From JADJVL01 sp039812765 (GTDB taxonomy: Bacteria; Acidobacteriota; Holophagae; Holophagales; Holophagaceae): 29,252 nucleotides of DNA. Made by a program: the position numbers and the translations under genes. Shown one piece after another: positions 1-8,634 of this stretch; position 1 is the stretch's first letter, and every line of letters begins with the position of its first letter. Where the stretch lies: the NCBI GenBank assembly GCA_039812765.1, contig JBDIBF010000036.1:1-29252 (forward strand). Direction: 5' to 3'. The notes beneath the pieces were generated by a model. That model saw only the letters and a list, made by a program, of their open reading frames with translations, was not told where the DNA came from and searched no databases.

Positions 1-1890
1 GGCAGGCGGGGCGACCGGGGGAGGCGGCGGCGGAGGAGGAGGCGTCACCGCCGCGCGAGGGGCTCGGGGAGCCTTCGGCGGCCGGGGCGGCACGGGAGGC
101 AGGGGCGCCGTCATCGCGCGGGGCGTCGGGGAGGGCCTGGGCGTGGCCCGGGGCGCGGCCTGGGGCGTGGGAAGGGGCGTGGGCGCCTCCTCCTGGAAGG
201 CCTCCTCCACGCGTTCCGCCTCGGCCTCCGCGGCCTCGAGGGCCTTCTCCGCGGCCTCCGCCTGCAGCGAGGCCAGCTCCCGGCTCAGCTTTTCGGCCTG
301 GCTCTCCAGCTTGCGGGCCTCGGCCTCCATGCGCGCGGCCTGCTCGGCCATGCGCGCGGCCTCGGCCTGCAGGCGCTCCTCGTCGGGGCGGGCGGCGTCG
401 GCCCGGCGGGAGAGGGCGTCGCTGCGCAGGGCCAGGGCGCGGGCCTGGAGCTCCAGGGCACGGGCCTGGCGCTCGGCGGCCTCGGCCTTCCCCTGCTCCC
501 CGTGGGCGCGCTCGTCCATGGCCCGGGCCTGGGCCTCGTGCTCCTGGGCGCGGCGCTCCATGGCCCGGGCGCGGGCCTCCTGGGCATGGGCCTGGCGTTC
601 CTGGGCCTCGGCGCGCGCGTGGATCCCGTCGAGCCAACGCTGGCCCTCGGCGTCCAGGGGGCGCTCCTGCCCGTTCACGGAGTAGCGGGCGTGGGCGGTG
701 CCGTCGGCGTCGCGCCAGGCCTTGTAGCTGCGGCGCGTGCCGCTGTCGTTCTCCGTGGCGCTCCAGGTGTCGCCGGGGGCGAGGGTGCTCGGCCTCGAGC
801 CCGCCGGTGGCGCGGCCTTCCGGGCGGCCTTCGGCGTGGCCTGGGGCCGTGCGGCCGCCCCGGGATCCGAGAAGGCCCGGGCCGCCGGGAGGGCCGCGGC
901 GGCGCCGGCGGCGAGGAGGAGGACGAGCCCGGCGCGCAGGGGGGGCAGCGCGGGCGGATCGGGGGTGAGAAGGCGTCGGATGCGGTCCATGAGGGATCCT
1001 CCGGATGCGCCCAGCTCCAGGGACGGCACGAGGCCGGGAGCCTTGCGCGGGGTTGGGGAACGGAGGCCCTCGAGTGCGGCGAGGGCCTCGGCCATGGCGA
1101 TGGCGTCCCCGCACAGGGCCACCGCCAGATCGTCGCAGGCGTGCTCGCGCTCCCGGCGGATCCGCCGGGAGAGCCACCACACCGCGGGATGGTAGAAGAG
1201 CAGGGATTCGATCACGCCCTGGAGCGCATTGAGCAGCCAGTCCCGGCGGGCCACGTGGGCCAGTTCGTGGGCGAGGAGCGCGTCGAGGTGGATCGGATCC
1301 ATCGCCCCGAAGAGGGCCGCCGGCATCCACACCACGGGCCGCAGCAGGCGCGCGGCCATGGGCAGCGCGAGGTCGCGGGAGACCCGCACCTCCACGGGGC
1401 CGCGCAGGCCCAGCACCTTGGCGTGCCGGCGCGCGCGCCAGGTCCAGAAGGCGTCCAGGGGCTCCCAGGGCGTGCGGAGGTAGGCTTGCACCCGCCAGAG
1501 GCCGCCGGCGAGGCGCAGCAGGCCGAGGGTCACCCCCGCCAGCCAGAGGGAGACGATCCAGGGCACGCGGGAGGCCCCCGGGAGGACGAGGCCCGGGACC
1601 TGGGCCGGAGCGGCGGGGGCGAGGCTCCGCGCGACGAGGGCCCCCGCGGGCGGGACGGCCTCCGCGGGCGCCAGGAGGACGAGGAAGGTCGCCAGAGGCG
1701 CGAGGGCCATGGCCAGGAGGAACGCGTAGGCCACCGCATGCCGCGCCCTCGGCGTGCCGTGCCGCATCGCCGCCAGGCCGCAGGCCGCCAGGGCGCCGAG
1801 GAAGGCGCCCTGCCAGAGGAAGTGCAGCAGCGCGCGGGCCAGGGGCTCGGCCCAGGACCGCGCGGCGAGGAAGTCGAGGAGGCCGCTCAT
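1..1890 (-). CDS. M56 family (BlaR1/MecR1-like) membrane metalloprotease, 3' end outside window
   Basis: The reading frame is open from an ATG at 1890 to the left edge (630 codons, no stop), so the C-terminus is missing. Hydrophobic segments lie near residues 15-40, 50-75, 109-130 and 318-335. The zinc protease signature HELAH is at 208-212, and the family hallmark REREHACDD is at 246-254. After the last membrane segment comes a short domain (about 375-425), then a long Ala/Glu/Arg/Gln-rich predicted coiled coil (about 425-565), then a proline-rich tail ending in nine prolines before the edge. M56 proteases sense an envelope signal and trigger cleavage or release of a BlaI-type repressor. Here no penicillin-binding sensor domain is seen; a coiled coil takes its place. 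The start overlaps the blaI-like stop (ATGA), implying translational coupling. A proline-rich stretch often precedes a TonB C-terminal domain, which cannot be checked here. The family call is secure; the ligand is unknown. Confidence 0.85.
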   Translation of the reverse strand, partial: MSGLLDFLAARSWAEPLARALLHFLWQGAFLGALAACGLAAMRHGTPRARHAVAYAFLLAMALAPLATFLVLLAPAEAVPPAGALVARSLAPAAPAQVPGLVLPGASRVPWIVSLWLAGVTLGLLRLAGGLWRVQAYLRTPWEPLDAFWTWRARRHAKVLGLRGPVEVRVSRDLALPMAARLLRPVVWMPAALFGAMDPIHLDALLAHELAHVARRDWLLNALQGVIESLLFYHPAVWWLSRRIRREREHACDDLAVALCGDAIAMAEALAALEGLRSPTPRKAPGLVPSLELGASGGSLMDRIRRLLTPDPPALPPLRAGLVLLLAAGAAAALPAARAFSDPGAAARPQATPKAARKAAPPAGSRPSTLAPGDTWSATENDSGTRRSYKAWRDADGTAHARYSVNGQERPLDAEGQRWLDGIHARAEAQERQAHAQEARARAMERRAQEHEAQARAMDERAHGEQGKAEAAERQARALELQARALALRSDALSRRADAARPDEERLQAEAARMAEQAARMEAEARKLESQAEKLSRELASLQAEAAEKALEAAEAEAERVEEAFQEEAPTPLPTPQAAPRATPRPSPTPRAMTAPLPPVPPRPPKAPRAPRAAVTPPPPPPPPPVAPPA

Positions 1891-2276
1891 GGCCGCCGCC
1901 GGGGCCGCCGCCGGGCCTCGGCGATGAGGTCCGCGATGGCGTCCAGTTCGGCCGGGTCCGCCGCCTTCGCGTCCAGGGCGCGCTGCACCAGGGCCAGGGC
2001 CGACCCGTCGAAGGCCCGGTCCAGCAGGTCCCGCAGGAGCGATCCCTGCACGTTCGATTCCTCGTGGACGGCGGCGTAGCGGTGGCTGCGCTCGGACTCG
2101 TCCCGGGTCACGAGGCCCTTCTCCGCCATGATGGTGAGCATCTTCAGCACGGTGGTGTAGGCCGTGTCCTTGGACCGGGAGAGCACCTCGTGGACCTCCC
2201 GCACGGTGCTGGGGCCCCGGCCCCAGAGGACGCGCAGGATCGCCAGTTCGCCGTCGGTGGGCCGGGGGTCGGACAT
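1887..2276 (-). CDS. BlaI/MecI/CopY-family winged-helix repressor
   Basis: This 129-residue protein has the length and layout of BlaI/MecI repressors. An N-terminal winged helix (about 6-75) contains the family-typical run AYTTVLKMLTIMAEKGLV, and a C-terminal helical dimerisation segment (about 80-122) follows. In the known family the dimer binds a TACT-type palindrome and is inactivated by proteolysis once an M56 partner senses a signal. The gene overlaps the downstream M56 gene by 4 bp, and a perfect palindrome lies 14 bp upstream of its start, so autoregulation of the pair is likely. A GGAG ribosome-binding site sits 7 bases before the ATG. No beta-lactamase is in view, so the regulon is unknown and the symbol is left blank. 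Confidence 0.92.
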   Translation of the reverse strand: MSDPRPTDGELAILRVLWGRGPSTVREVHEVLSRSKDTAYTTVLKMLTIMAEKGLVTRDESERSHRYAAVHEESNVQGSLLRDLLDRAFDGSALALVQRALDAKAADPAELDAIADLIAEARRRPRRRP

Positions 2277-2290
2277 CAGGGTCTCCGATC

Positions 2291-2306
2291 TACTAATAAA
2301 TTAGTA
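2291..2306. promoter_or_regulatory. Palindromic operator of the BlaI-type repressor
   Basis: TACTAATAAATTAGTA is a perfect inverted repeat with 7-bp arms and a 2-bp centre. It is strikingly AT-rich in a very GC-rich region. It resembles the TACTA/TAGTA architecture known for BlaI/MecI boxes and overlaps the probable -10 region of the repressor gene, as expected for autorepression. Confidence 0.75.
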
Positions 2307-2328
2307 CTATCTCGTTAGGAGAAGTCAA
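2301..2328 (-). promoter_or_regulatory. Probable sigma70-type promoter of the blaI-M56 operon
   Basis: On the minus strand a TTGACT -35 box (2323-2328) is followed after 16 bp by TACTAA (2301-2306) as a possible -10. The -10 lies inside the palindromic operator, so repressor binding would block polymerase. The -35 is a 5/6 match to consensus; the -10 is weaker. Confidence 0.55.
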
Positions 2329-2369
2329 GGGGGTTCCATCCCTCGGCTACGACCGGGAGGGTCCGGGGT

Positions 2370-4937
2370 TCAGGGCCGGGGCTGGAGGAAGGCCTCAAAA
2401 CCCGGATCGCGGAGGACCTCTTCGAAGGCCCAGTCCAGGTGCCTCACGTTGCCCAGCTGCTGGCCCTCGGCAGTGGCCTCTTGAAGCAGGGTCAGGGCGG
2501 TCCGGGCCTCGCCGAGGCGCGCGGCGATGCGGGCCCGCATCAGGAGGAGGCGCCCCTGGGTGTCCTTGGCGGGCAGGGCCTCCAGCTCCGCGAGGCATCG
2601 GCGGGCCTGCTCCCGCCGCCCCAGGTCCGCCGCCATCATGCCCGCGTGGCCCAGCAGGGCCGGCTGGCCGGGGTGCTTCCGGTGCAAGACTTCGGCGGCC
2701 TGGAGGCTCTCCTCCAGTCGCCCCGCCAGGGCCAGGGCGAGCATCCTCAGGCCCGCCGCCGAGGCCTCGGCCCCCGGGGCCCCAGCGCCCTTGCGGTCCA
2801 GCCCCGCCAGGGCTTCGGCGGCGACGCGCCGGGAGGCCTCGCCGTGCCCGTGGACCCGCAGGTCCGCGGCGATCTCGAGCGCCGACACCGGCGCCGTGGA
2901 GGCCAGTTCGCGGCCCAGGCGCTGGGCCTCGTCGAGGCGCCCTTCGCCCACGGCGGCCCAGGCCCGGTGCGCCTTGAGCCGGGCCTGCTCGGGGTACACC
3001 GCCAGGGCGTGCTCGGCGGTGTTCCGCTCGTCGCCGTAGCGCCCGAGCAGGTGCTGGGCCCAGGCCAGGATGGCCTGGGTGTCGGCGCCGATGGGCACCC
3101 GCGGATTGACGAGCTTGTCCCAGCGGATGGGGCGGGACGCCGCCGCCACCGCCTCCTCGAAGTGGTTGGTGTAGAGGGCGGTGAAGGCGTGCTGGTGGTT
3201 GACCAGGGGGCTGCCAGGGGCGATGCGCGAGGCTTCCCGGATGGGGCCGAGGGCGGCCTCGCTCCGCCCCTCGAGCCACGCCCTCCCGTTCTCGACGATG
3301 CAGCGGTCCAGGGAGCTCATCCGCTCGAGCCCTCGGTCCAGGGTCGCGAACTGCGCCCGCACGCCGTCGTGGTCCCCCGCCTGGGACCGGATGAAGGCGA
3401 TGGGCACCCGGCCGACCTCCAGGTCCGGGTCCAGGGCGGCCGCCTTCTCGAAGCAGGCCTCGGCGCCGGGCCGCGCGTTCCAGTAGAGCTCCCAGCCCAG
3501 GAGCCATTCCCGGTAGGCCTCGGGCCGGGGCGGGATGCTGACCCGCTCGGGATCCAGGTAGGGGTCGAGGATCCGCCCCGCCACGCCGCCCGCCAGGCGC
3601 TGGGCGACGGCCTGGAGGACCGCGTCCGCGCCGCCGGCGGGGCCGCGCTCGGGCTTCACCAGGGCCACCACCTTGCCCAGCCGCGCATCGTAGATCCTCG
3701 CCTGGACCTGAATCTCGCCGCCTTCCAGGTGGTAGGCCCCAGTCACCACGAGGCCCGCGCGGTGCCGTTCGGCCAGCGCCTGGAGGGCCCGCCCGCCCGC
3801 GCCCTCCTCGAAGGGCAGCGCCGCGTTCCCCGGGGCCGCTTCGGCCACGCCGGTCTGGGTGATGGCCTCGCAGACGCGCTCGGCGGCCTGCCGCCCGAGA
3901 AGGGCCTTGCCGGGATCCCCGGTGCGGTCCTCGAAGGGCACCACCGCCACGCGGGTGTCCAGGAGGACGGCGGGACGGGACTGCCACCAGACCAGGGTGG
4001 CCGCCGCGGCCGTGGCGGCGGCCAGCGCGGGCCCGAGGACCCGCCACCGCCGCGGCCGCGCCGGCCGGAGGGACCGGGTGGTGGGCTCCCCGCCGCTTCC
4101 CGCCATGGGCAGGGTGGCGGTGGCGCCGCCCTCGAGGTCCTTCAGGTCCTGGAGGAACCGCTCGGCGGAGGGATAGCGGACGCGGGGATCGCGCTCCAGG
4201 GCCCGGGCCACGATGAAGTCCAGGGCCGCGGGAATGCCCGGCACTTCCGCGGAGGGCGGCACGAAGGCCCCGTGGAGGATGGCGGCGAAGGTGGCCTCGA
4301 GCCCGTCGCCGCGGAAGGCCGCGTGGCCCGTGAGCATCTCGTAGAGCACCATGCCCGCCGCCCAGAGGTCGCTGCGGGGGTCCACGGGCTTCCCGCCCAC
4401 TTGTTCCGGGCTGAGGTACAGCACGGTCCCCATCACCACGCCGGTGCGGGTGAGACCCTCCGATCCGATGGCCTTGGCCAGGCCGAAGTCCACGACCTTC
4501 ACCTCGTCCCGGGGTCCCAGCATGATGTTGGCGGGCTTGATGTCCCGGTGGACGAGGCCCCGGGCGTGGGCGTGGGCCAGGGCCGCGAGGACCTGCTCGA
4601 GGATGGGCAGGGCCTGGGTCCAGGGCATGGGCCCGCGGCGCAGGCGGTCCCGCAGGCTGCGGCCCTCCACCAGGGCCATCACGATGAAGAGGCCGCCGTC
4701 CGGGCCCTCCTCGATGGCATGGATGGCCGCGATGTTGGGGTGGTCGAGGCTCGACGCGTGGCGGGCCTCCTGGAGGAACCGCTCCCGGGCCTCCTCGGCC
4801 CGGGTGGCCTGGGGGGGCAGGAACTTCAGGGCCACCTTCCGGCCCAGGCGCAGGTCCTCGGCCTTGTACACCACGCCCATGCCCCCCTCGCCGAGCTGCT
4901 CGAGGATTCGGTAGTGCGAGAGGACCTGGCCGAACAT
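2370..4937 (-). CDS. Membrane-anchored Ser/Thr protein kinase with TolB-like domain and TPR-like tail
   Basis: This 855-residue protein starts with a full Hanks-type kinase domain (about 9-270): glycine loop GEGGMG at 16-21, catalytic Lys38, alpha-C Glu near 57, HRD with Asp132, Lys134 and Asn137, and DFG at 150-152. A single hydrophobic segment (about 300-318) follows a basic stretch. The outer part begins with a TolB/FlgO-like segment (AVVPFEDRTGD at 331-341), seen in many kinases and cyclases, and continues as Ala/Leu-rich helical repeats consistent with TPRs to the C-terminus. The kinase is probably cytoplasmic with an extracytoplasmic sensing or scaffold region. Substrates are unknown. 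The aminotransferase gene lies 55 bp upstream on the same strand, but a promoter candidate in the gap suggests independent transcription. Confidence 0.93.
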   Translation of the reverse strand: MFGQVLSHYRILEQLGEGGMGVVYKAEDLRLGRKVALKFLPPQATRAEEARERFLQEARHASSLDHPNIAAIHAIEEGPDGGLFIVMALVEGRSLRDRLRRGPMPWTQALPILEQVLAALAHAHARGLVHRDIKPANIMLGPRDEVKVVDFGLAKAIGSEGLTRTGVVMGTVLYLSPEQVGGKPVDPRSDLWAAGMVLYEMLTGHAAFRGDGLEATFAAILHGAFVPPSAEVPGIPAALDFIVARALERDPRVRYPSAERFLQDLKDLEGGATATLPMAGSGGEPTTRSLRPARPRRWRVLGPALAAATAAAATLVWWQSRPAVLLDTRVAVVPFEDRTGDPGKALLGRQAAERVCEAITQTGVAEAAPGNAALPFEEGAGGRALQALAERHRAGLVVTGAYHLEGGEIQVQARIYDARLGKVVALVKPERGPAGGADAVLQAVAQRLAGGVAGRILDPYLDPERVSIPPRPEAYREWLLGWELYWNARPGAEACFEKAAALDPDLEVGRVPIAFIRSQAGDHDGVRAQFATLDRGLERMSSLDRCIVENGRAWLEGRSEAALGPIREASRIAPGSPLVNHQHAFTALYTNHFEEAVAAASRPIRWDKLVNPRVPIGADTQAILAWAQHLLGRYGDERNTAEHALAVYPEQARLKAHRAWAAVGEGRLDEAQRLGRELASTAPVSALEIAADLRVHGHGEASRRVAAEALAGLDRKGAGAPGAEASAAGLRMLALALAGRLEESLQAAEVLHRKHPGQPALLGHAGMMAADLGRREQARRCLAELEALPAKDTQGRLLLMRARIAARLGEARTALTLLQEATAEGQQLGNVRHLDWAFEEVLRDPGFEAFLQPRP

Positions 4938-4948
4938 GGGGTTCCCAT

Positions 4949-4977
4949 GGGATAGGCTCCGCAGGCCCCCAGGTCAA
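4949..4977 (-). promoter_or_regulatory. Candidate promoter of the Ser/Thr kinase gene
   Basis: TTGACC (4972-4977) and TATCCC (4949-4954) are separated by exactly 17 bp on the minus strand. The -10 ends only 11 bp before the kinase ATG, which would give a near-leaderless mRNA. There is no strong Shine-Dalgarno sequence before this ATG. Confidence 0.4.
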
Positions 4978-4992
4978 GGATTCAATGGCCCC

Positions 4993-6153
4993 TCAGAGGG
5001 CGCGGAGCCGCTCCGCCGCGGCCTGGAGGGTGGCGTCCCCCTTGGCGAAGCAGAAGCGGACGAGCCGCGCGGCGGGAGGCGCCTCGCAGAAGGGCGACAG
5101 CGGGATCGCCGCCACGCCGTGCTCCCGGCAGAGCCGGTGGCAGAAGTCCCGGTCCCCTTCCCCGCTGATCGACGAATAATCCGCGAGCTGGAAGTAGGAG
5201 CCGGAGACCGGCAGGAGGCGGAAGCGCGTGCCTTCGAGCAGGGCCCGGAAGGCGTCCCGCCGTGCCTGGTAGAAGGCGGCGAGGCCCTCGTGGTGGCCCG
5301 GGTGCTCCGCCATCATGCGGGCGAAGGCCGCCTGGGCCGCGTGGAAGGTGCAGAAGGTGAGGAATTGGTGCACCTTCCGGAACTCGGCGCTCAGCGCCGC
5401 GGGCGCCACGGCGTAGCCGGTCTTCCAGCCGGTGCAGTGGTAGGTCTTCCCGAAGGAGCCGACGGCGAAGGCGCGCGCCCGCAGTTCGGGATGGCCGAGC
5501 ACCGAGGCGTGGGGGCGGCCGTCGAAGACGATGTGCTCGTAGACCTCGTCGGAGAGCACCAGGGCCCGCGTGTCCCGCAGGAGTTCCGCCAGGGCCTGCC
5601 AGTCTTCCGGCGCGAGCACCGAGCCCGCGGGGTTGTGGGGCGTGTTCACCACCACGAGGCGGGTGCGGGGGGTGAGGGCGGCCCGCAGGCGCTCCCAGTC
5701 GGGGAGGAAGGTCCCGGGGTCGAGGGGCACGTGCACGGGCACGCCGCCCTGGAGGCGGACGGCGGGGTCGTAGCAGTCGTAGCAGGGGTCCAGCAGGATC
5801 ACCTCGTCCCCCCGGTCCACCACCGCGGCGATGGCGGCGAAGAGGGCCTCGGTGCCCCCCGACGTGATGGTGACCTCCGAACCAGGATCCACCGCCGCGC
5901 CGAAGCGGCGGAGGGCCAGCTTCGCGATCTCCTCCCGCAGGGCGGGCAGGCCCGGCATGGGCGCGTACTGGTTGAGCCCGTCCCGCACGGCCTTCGCGAG
6001 GGCCTCCTGGAGTTCGGGCGGCGGGTCGAAGTCCGGGAAGCCCTGGCCCAGGTTCACGGCGCCGTGCTGCTGGGCCAGCAGGGTCATCTCCGTGAAGATC
6101 GTGGTGCCGACGAGGGGCAGCTTGGAGGCGAGGGGCGGGGCGGCGGGAAGCAT
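4993..6153 (-). CDS. PLP-dependent methionine-type aminotransferase (YbdL/KAT-like)
   Basis: This 386-residue fold-type I aminotransferase has the expected landmarks: NLGQGFPDF near 34-42, NQYAPMPG at 61-68, TSGGTEA at 97-103, the TPHNPAG cofactor loop with Asn174, SDEVYE with Asp202, and the PLP Schiff-base lysine Lys236 in SFGKTYHCTGWKTGY. That last motif and the HQFLTF segment closely match the E. coli YbdL / kynurenine aminotransferase branch, which transaminates methionine and aromatic amino acids and can act as a cysteine-S-conjugate beta-lyase. The protein is cytoplasmic, with no signal peptide. It is divergent from the DUF1761 gene. The exact substrate is inferred, so no symbol is given. 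Confidence 0.9.
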   Translation of the reverse strand: MLPAAPPLASKLPLVGTTIFTEMTLLAQQHGAVNLGQGFPDFDPPPELQEALAKAVRDGLNQYAPMPGLPALREEIAKLALRRFGAAVDPGSEVTITSGGTEALFAAIAAVVDRGDEVILLDPCYDCYDPAVRLQGGVPVHVPLDPGTFLPDWERLRAALTPRTRLVVVNTPHNPAGSVLAPEDWQALAELLRDTRALVLSDEVYEHIVFDGRPHASVLGHPELRARAFAVGSFGKTYHCTGWKTGYAVAPAALSAEFRKVHQFLTFCTFHAAQAAFARMMAEHPGHHEGLAAFYQARRDAFRALLEGTRFRLLPVSGSYFQLADYSSISGEGDRDFCHRLCREHGVAAIPLSPFCEAPPAARLVRFCFAKGDATLQAAAERLRAL

Positions 6154-6230
6154 GGGGCCAGTTCACCACGCTTCGGCCGCCGGGGTCAGGGTCCGGCGCT
6201 ACACTTCGGGCACAACCCCCCGGAGGCCCC

Positions 6231-6653
6231 ATGCACCTTCCCCTGGTGAACCACCTCGCCGTGCTGGTGAGCGGCGTCGCCATCTTCATGCTCGGGGGCC
6301 TCTGGTACTCCCCGGCCCTCTTCGCCAAGACGTGGATCGCCTACCAGGGCAAGACCGAGGAGGAGCTGAAGGCCGCCGCCGCGGGCGCGAACATGCCGGC
6401 GATGTACGGCATGGCCCTGCTCTGCGGCCTCGCCTCGGCCTACGCCATGGCGGTGGTGCTCAACCACTTCATCGACCTGACGCCGCTCAGGGCCTCCCTC
6501 GTGGGCGTGCTCTGCTGGGCCGGCTTCGCCGCCCCCACCAGCTTCGCCACGGCGCTCTTCTCCATGAAGCCGAAGGGCCTCTGGCTCATCGACTCGGCCT
6601 ACAACCTGGTGAGCTTCGTGATCGCGGCGAACATCCTGGCGGTGTGGCGCTAG
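6231..6653 (+). CDS. DUF1761 family small membrane protein
   Basis: This 140-residue protein has four predicted membrane helices (about 8-27, 58-79, 87-105, 118-136). The GGLWYSPALFAKTW segment after helix 1 is typical of the DUF1761 family, whose function is unknown. A GGAGG ribosome-binding site lies 4 bases before the ATG. It is divergent from the YbdL-like gene and convergent with the serine dehydratase gene; the two stop codons are only 6 bp apart with no obvious terminator. Confidence 0.85.
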   Translation: MHLPLVNHLAVLVSGVAIFMLGGLWYSPALFAKTWIAYQGKTEEELKAAAAGANMPAMYGMALLCGLASAYAMAVVLNHFIDLTPLRASLVGVLCWAGFAAPTSFATALFSMKPKGLWLIDSAYNLVSFVIAANILAVWR

Positions 6654-6659
6654 GGGAGT

Positions 6660-8063
<1,404 letters not shown>

Positions 8064-8171
8064 GGGGGGCATTGTGGCAGCGTTGTGCCGCGCGGGGACG
8101 GAGGCAGGCAAACGACTGGAGACGCTCGGAACGGTGGAGATCCGGCCCAAGAACGTGTGTCGGCCCGAGTG

Positions 8172-8255
8172 GACCTCGCCGTTGACCTTGACCTCGCCGT
8201 TGACCTTGACCTTGACCTTGCCGTTGACCTTGATCTTGACCTTGCCGTTGACCTT
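8172..8255. repeat. Hexamer-based tandem repeat upstream of sdaA
   Basis: The plus strand is built of 6-bp blocks GACCTT or GACCTC punctuated by GCCGTT, giving irregular 18- and 24-bp higher-order units (four GCCGTT blocks). It lies about 110 bp upstream of the sdaA start and runs directly into the left border of the first hairpin element. That border itself contains GTTGACCTT, so the array may be an expansion of the border sequence. No gene is convincing here: the frame has no start, no ribosome-binding site and no recognisable product. Confidence 0.85.
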
Positions 8256-8332
8256 CCAAAGGCACCTCAGTCCATTCGCGGCGCCCTTGGCCGCGGATGG
8301 ACCGAGGTGCGGCCAAGCGACAGCGCGGCAGG
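8247..8332 (+). repeat. Hairpin element, copy 1 (conserved borders, variable stem)
   Basis: The left border GTTGACCTTCCAAAGGCACC (8247-8266) and a 27-bp right border (8306-8332, starting GGTGCGGCCAAGCG) flank a long inverted repeat. The arms 8263-8282 and 8290-8309 are 20 bp each with two mismatches, and the loop is 7 bp. The same borders recur in inverted orientation at 8462-8548 around a different stem. Confidence 0.8.
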
Positions 8333-8461
8333 ACCATGAACCCGGCTGATCCCGGGCACGCTTTCAGCGGTGGGACGAAGCCAGCACCAACATGCGATCC
8401 CCTGGCACCATCCTTCGTTCCTCCCCCCTCGCCCGTGCTCATCGAAGCCTCCGCTCCCCGG
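8333..8461. other. Spacer between the two hairpin elements, no gene recognised
   Basis: This 129-bp stretch separates the inverted hairpin copies. Short open frames cross it on both strands but lack ribosome-binding sites and recognisable proteins. With copies 1 and 2 it forms one symmetrical unit of about 300 bp. Confidence 0.5.
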
Positions 8462-8548
8462 CCTGCCGCGCGATCGCTTGGCCGCACCCCGATCAAGCAC
8501 GGCCACACTGCCGGACGTGCTTGATCGGGGTGCCTTTGGAAGGTCAAC
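8462..8548 (-). repeat. Hairpin element, copy 2 (inverted, different stem)
   Basis: Read on the minus strand it has the same left border (8529-8548, identical over 20 bp) and the same right border (8462-8488, 25 of 27 bp) as copy 1. Between them is a perfect 18-bp inverted repeat (8484-8501 and 8516-8533) with a 14-bp loop. The stem core, CCGATCAAGCACG, is unrelated to that of copy 1. Confidence 0.8.
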
Positions 8549-8634
8549 CCCGCGGATCTCGACCCACGCCTTCCCGGACGTCCGGCCCATCGGTGGAGGA
8601 CGCGTCCCGGGTCAGGGACGAAGCCCTCACCCCC

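Noticed and set aside
502..2079. Plus-strand open frame of 525 codons over the M56 gene
   Set aside because: The minus strand gives a coherent M56 protease with zinc motif and membrane segments, coupled to the BlaI gene. The plus-strand product is low-complexity.
2439..4955. Very long open frames antisense to the kinase gene and many similar ones across the window
   Set aside because: In DNA this rich in G and C, stop codons are rare in all frames. These products are low-complexity Gly/Arg/Pro/Ala/His sequences without domains, and the opposite strand encodes well-recognised proteins.
8172..8256. CRISPR-like array upstream of sdaA
   Set aside because: Units are 6-24 bp with no unique spacers, so this is a minisatellite, not a CRISPR array.
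8297..8524. Small protein of 75 residues between the hairpin copies
   Set aside because: The frame runs through both repeat elements, has no ribosome-binding site and resembles nothing known; the DNA is better explained by the repeats.
8247..8548. Integron attC sites
   Set aside because: The variable-stem, fixed-border shape recalls attC, but the GTTGACC border does not fit the GTTRRRY core site and no integrase or cassettes are present.
8603..8620. Hairpin after the glycosyltransferase gene as a terminator
   Set aside because: The stem is only 6 bp with a 6-base loop and there is no T-run, too weak to call.
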